A DNA stretch of 64,000 nucleotides, taken from NCBI RefSeq assembly GCF_005144965.1, contig NZ_CP039704.1, forward strand, positions 2,650,001 to 2,714,000, read 5' to 3'. Source of the DNA: Hankyongella ginsenosidimutans. GTDB lineage: Bacteria; Pseudomonadota; Alphaproteobacteria; Sphingomonadales; Sphingomonadaceae. This document shows positions 63,931 through 64,000 of this stretch, piece after piece. The stretch's first letter is position 1. Every line of letters starts with the position of its first letter. The notes under the pieces are model-generated. The model was not told the DNA's origin and did not search any database. It saw nothing but the letters and a program-made list of their open reading frames with translations. Both the position numbers and the translations under genes were made by a program.

Positions 63931-63961
63931 TCTGATCCCGGAAAACTGGATCGCTTTGAGT
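63931..63961. repeat. Right copy of the 31-bp inverted repeat
   Basis: Exact reverse complement of 53496-53526. It is followed by TTAGGGTCCGGACCCAT, containing the palindrome GGGTCCGGACCC, which may be part of the end of a mobile element lying to the right. 63962-64000 is too short to judge. Confidence 0.9.
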
Positions 63962-64000
63962 TAGGGTCCGGACCCATAAACGGAATTCACGAGGTGGTCT

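Overview
The window reads as a G+C-rich alphaproteobacterial chromosome segment. The nar/nnr/moa proteins are alphaproteobacterial in style. The recombinase remnant, DUF5681/terminase cassette, zinc-GTPase cluster and RTX/Rhs giant are of kinds I associate with sphingomonads; the genus cannot be fixed from this sequence. The main caveat is sequence quality. Most long genes, including core enzymes, are broken by single-base indels, and the CRISPR repeats differ almost only in the length of their C4 and G4 runs. I therefore treat most frameshifts as likely sequencing or consensus errors and give one span per reconstructed gene. Breakpoints are approximate.

Layout. 1-19081: denitrification and molybdenum-cofactor island. 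It holds narK-narG-narH-narJ-narI (minus; narI runs off the left edge), a Crp/Fnr regulator (plus), moaA, nnrS, a class II ribonucleotide reductase (nrdJ), moeA, moaC, moaB, a 58-codon moaE remnant, a CopD-like membrane gene, moaD and nnrU. Three strong TTGAY-N4-RTCAA sites lie before the narK/regulator region, moaA and nrdJ, consistent with one Crp/Fnr-type anaerobic regulon. 19269-23940: a broken TSUP exporter, a MITE-like repeat, an AraC regulator, an HEXXH lipoprotein, an NTF2-like protein, a CPBP protease, and an aspartyl-protease lipoprotein that ends exactly at the CRISPR array.

23941-34842: a complete type I-E CRISPR-Cas locus with 29 repeats, a leader, cas2, cas1, cas6e, cas5e, cas7e, cse2 and cse1 on the minus strand, and cas3 divergent. 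34884-37111: hairpin repeats and an orphan Rhs fragment. 37163-48452: a probable zinc-starvation locus with DUF3299, FtsX-like permease, an ABC ATPase split by an IS66 element with an 8-bp target duplication, a small secreted protein, a MerC-like protein, a CobW-type GTPase, DUF1826, and a second ABC transporter with two DUF3526 permeases. Two Zur-like palindromes sit at the two promoters. 48475-53288: phage-like remnants (recombinase fragment, hypothetical, ParB/DNA methyltransferase, DUF5681, terminase large subunit).

53554-63728: one giant minus-strand gene of about 3,390 codons after frame repair. It combines RTX repeats, six near-identical 516-bp tandem units, cadherin-like domains, a full Rhs/YD core with an A+T-rich tip, DxDxDG calcium repeats, a von Willebrand type D domain and a second RTX block. 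The gene is enclosed by a perfect 31-bp inverted repeat (53496-53526 and 63931-63961). This RTX-Rhs-VWD hybrid is the strongest candidate for something unusual.
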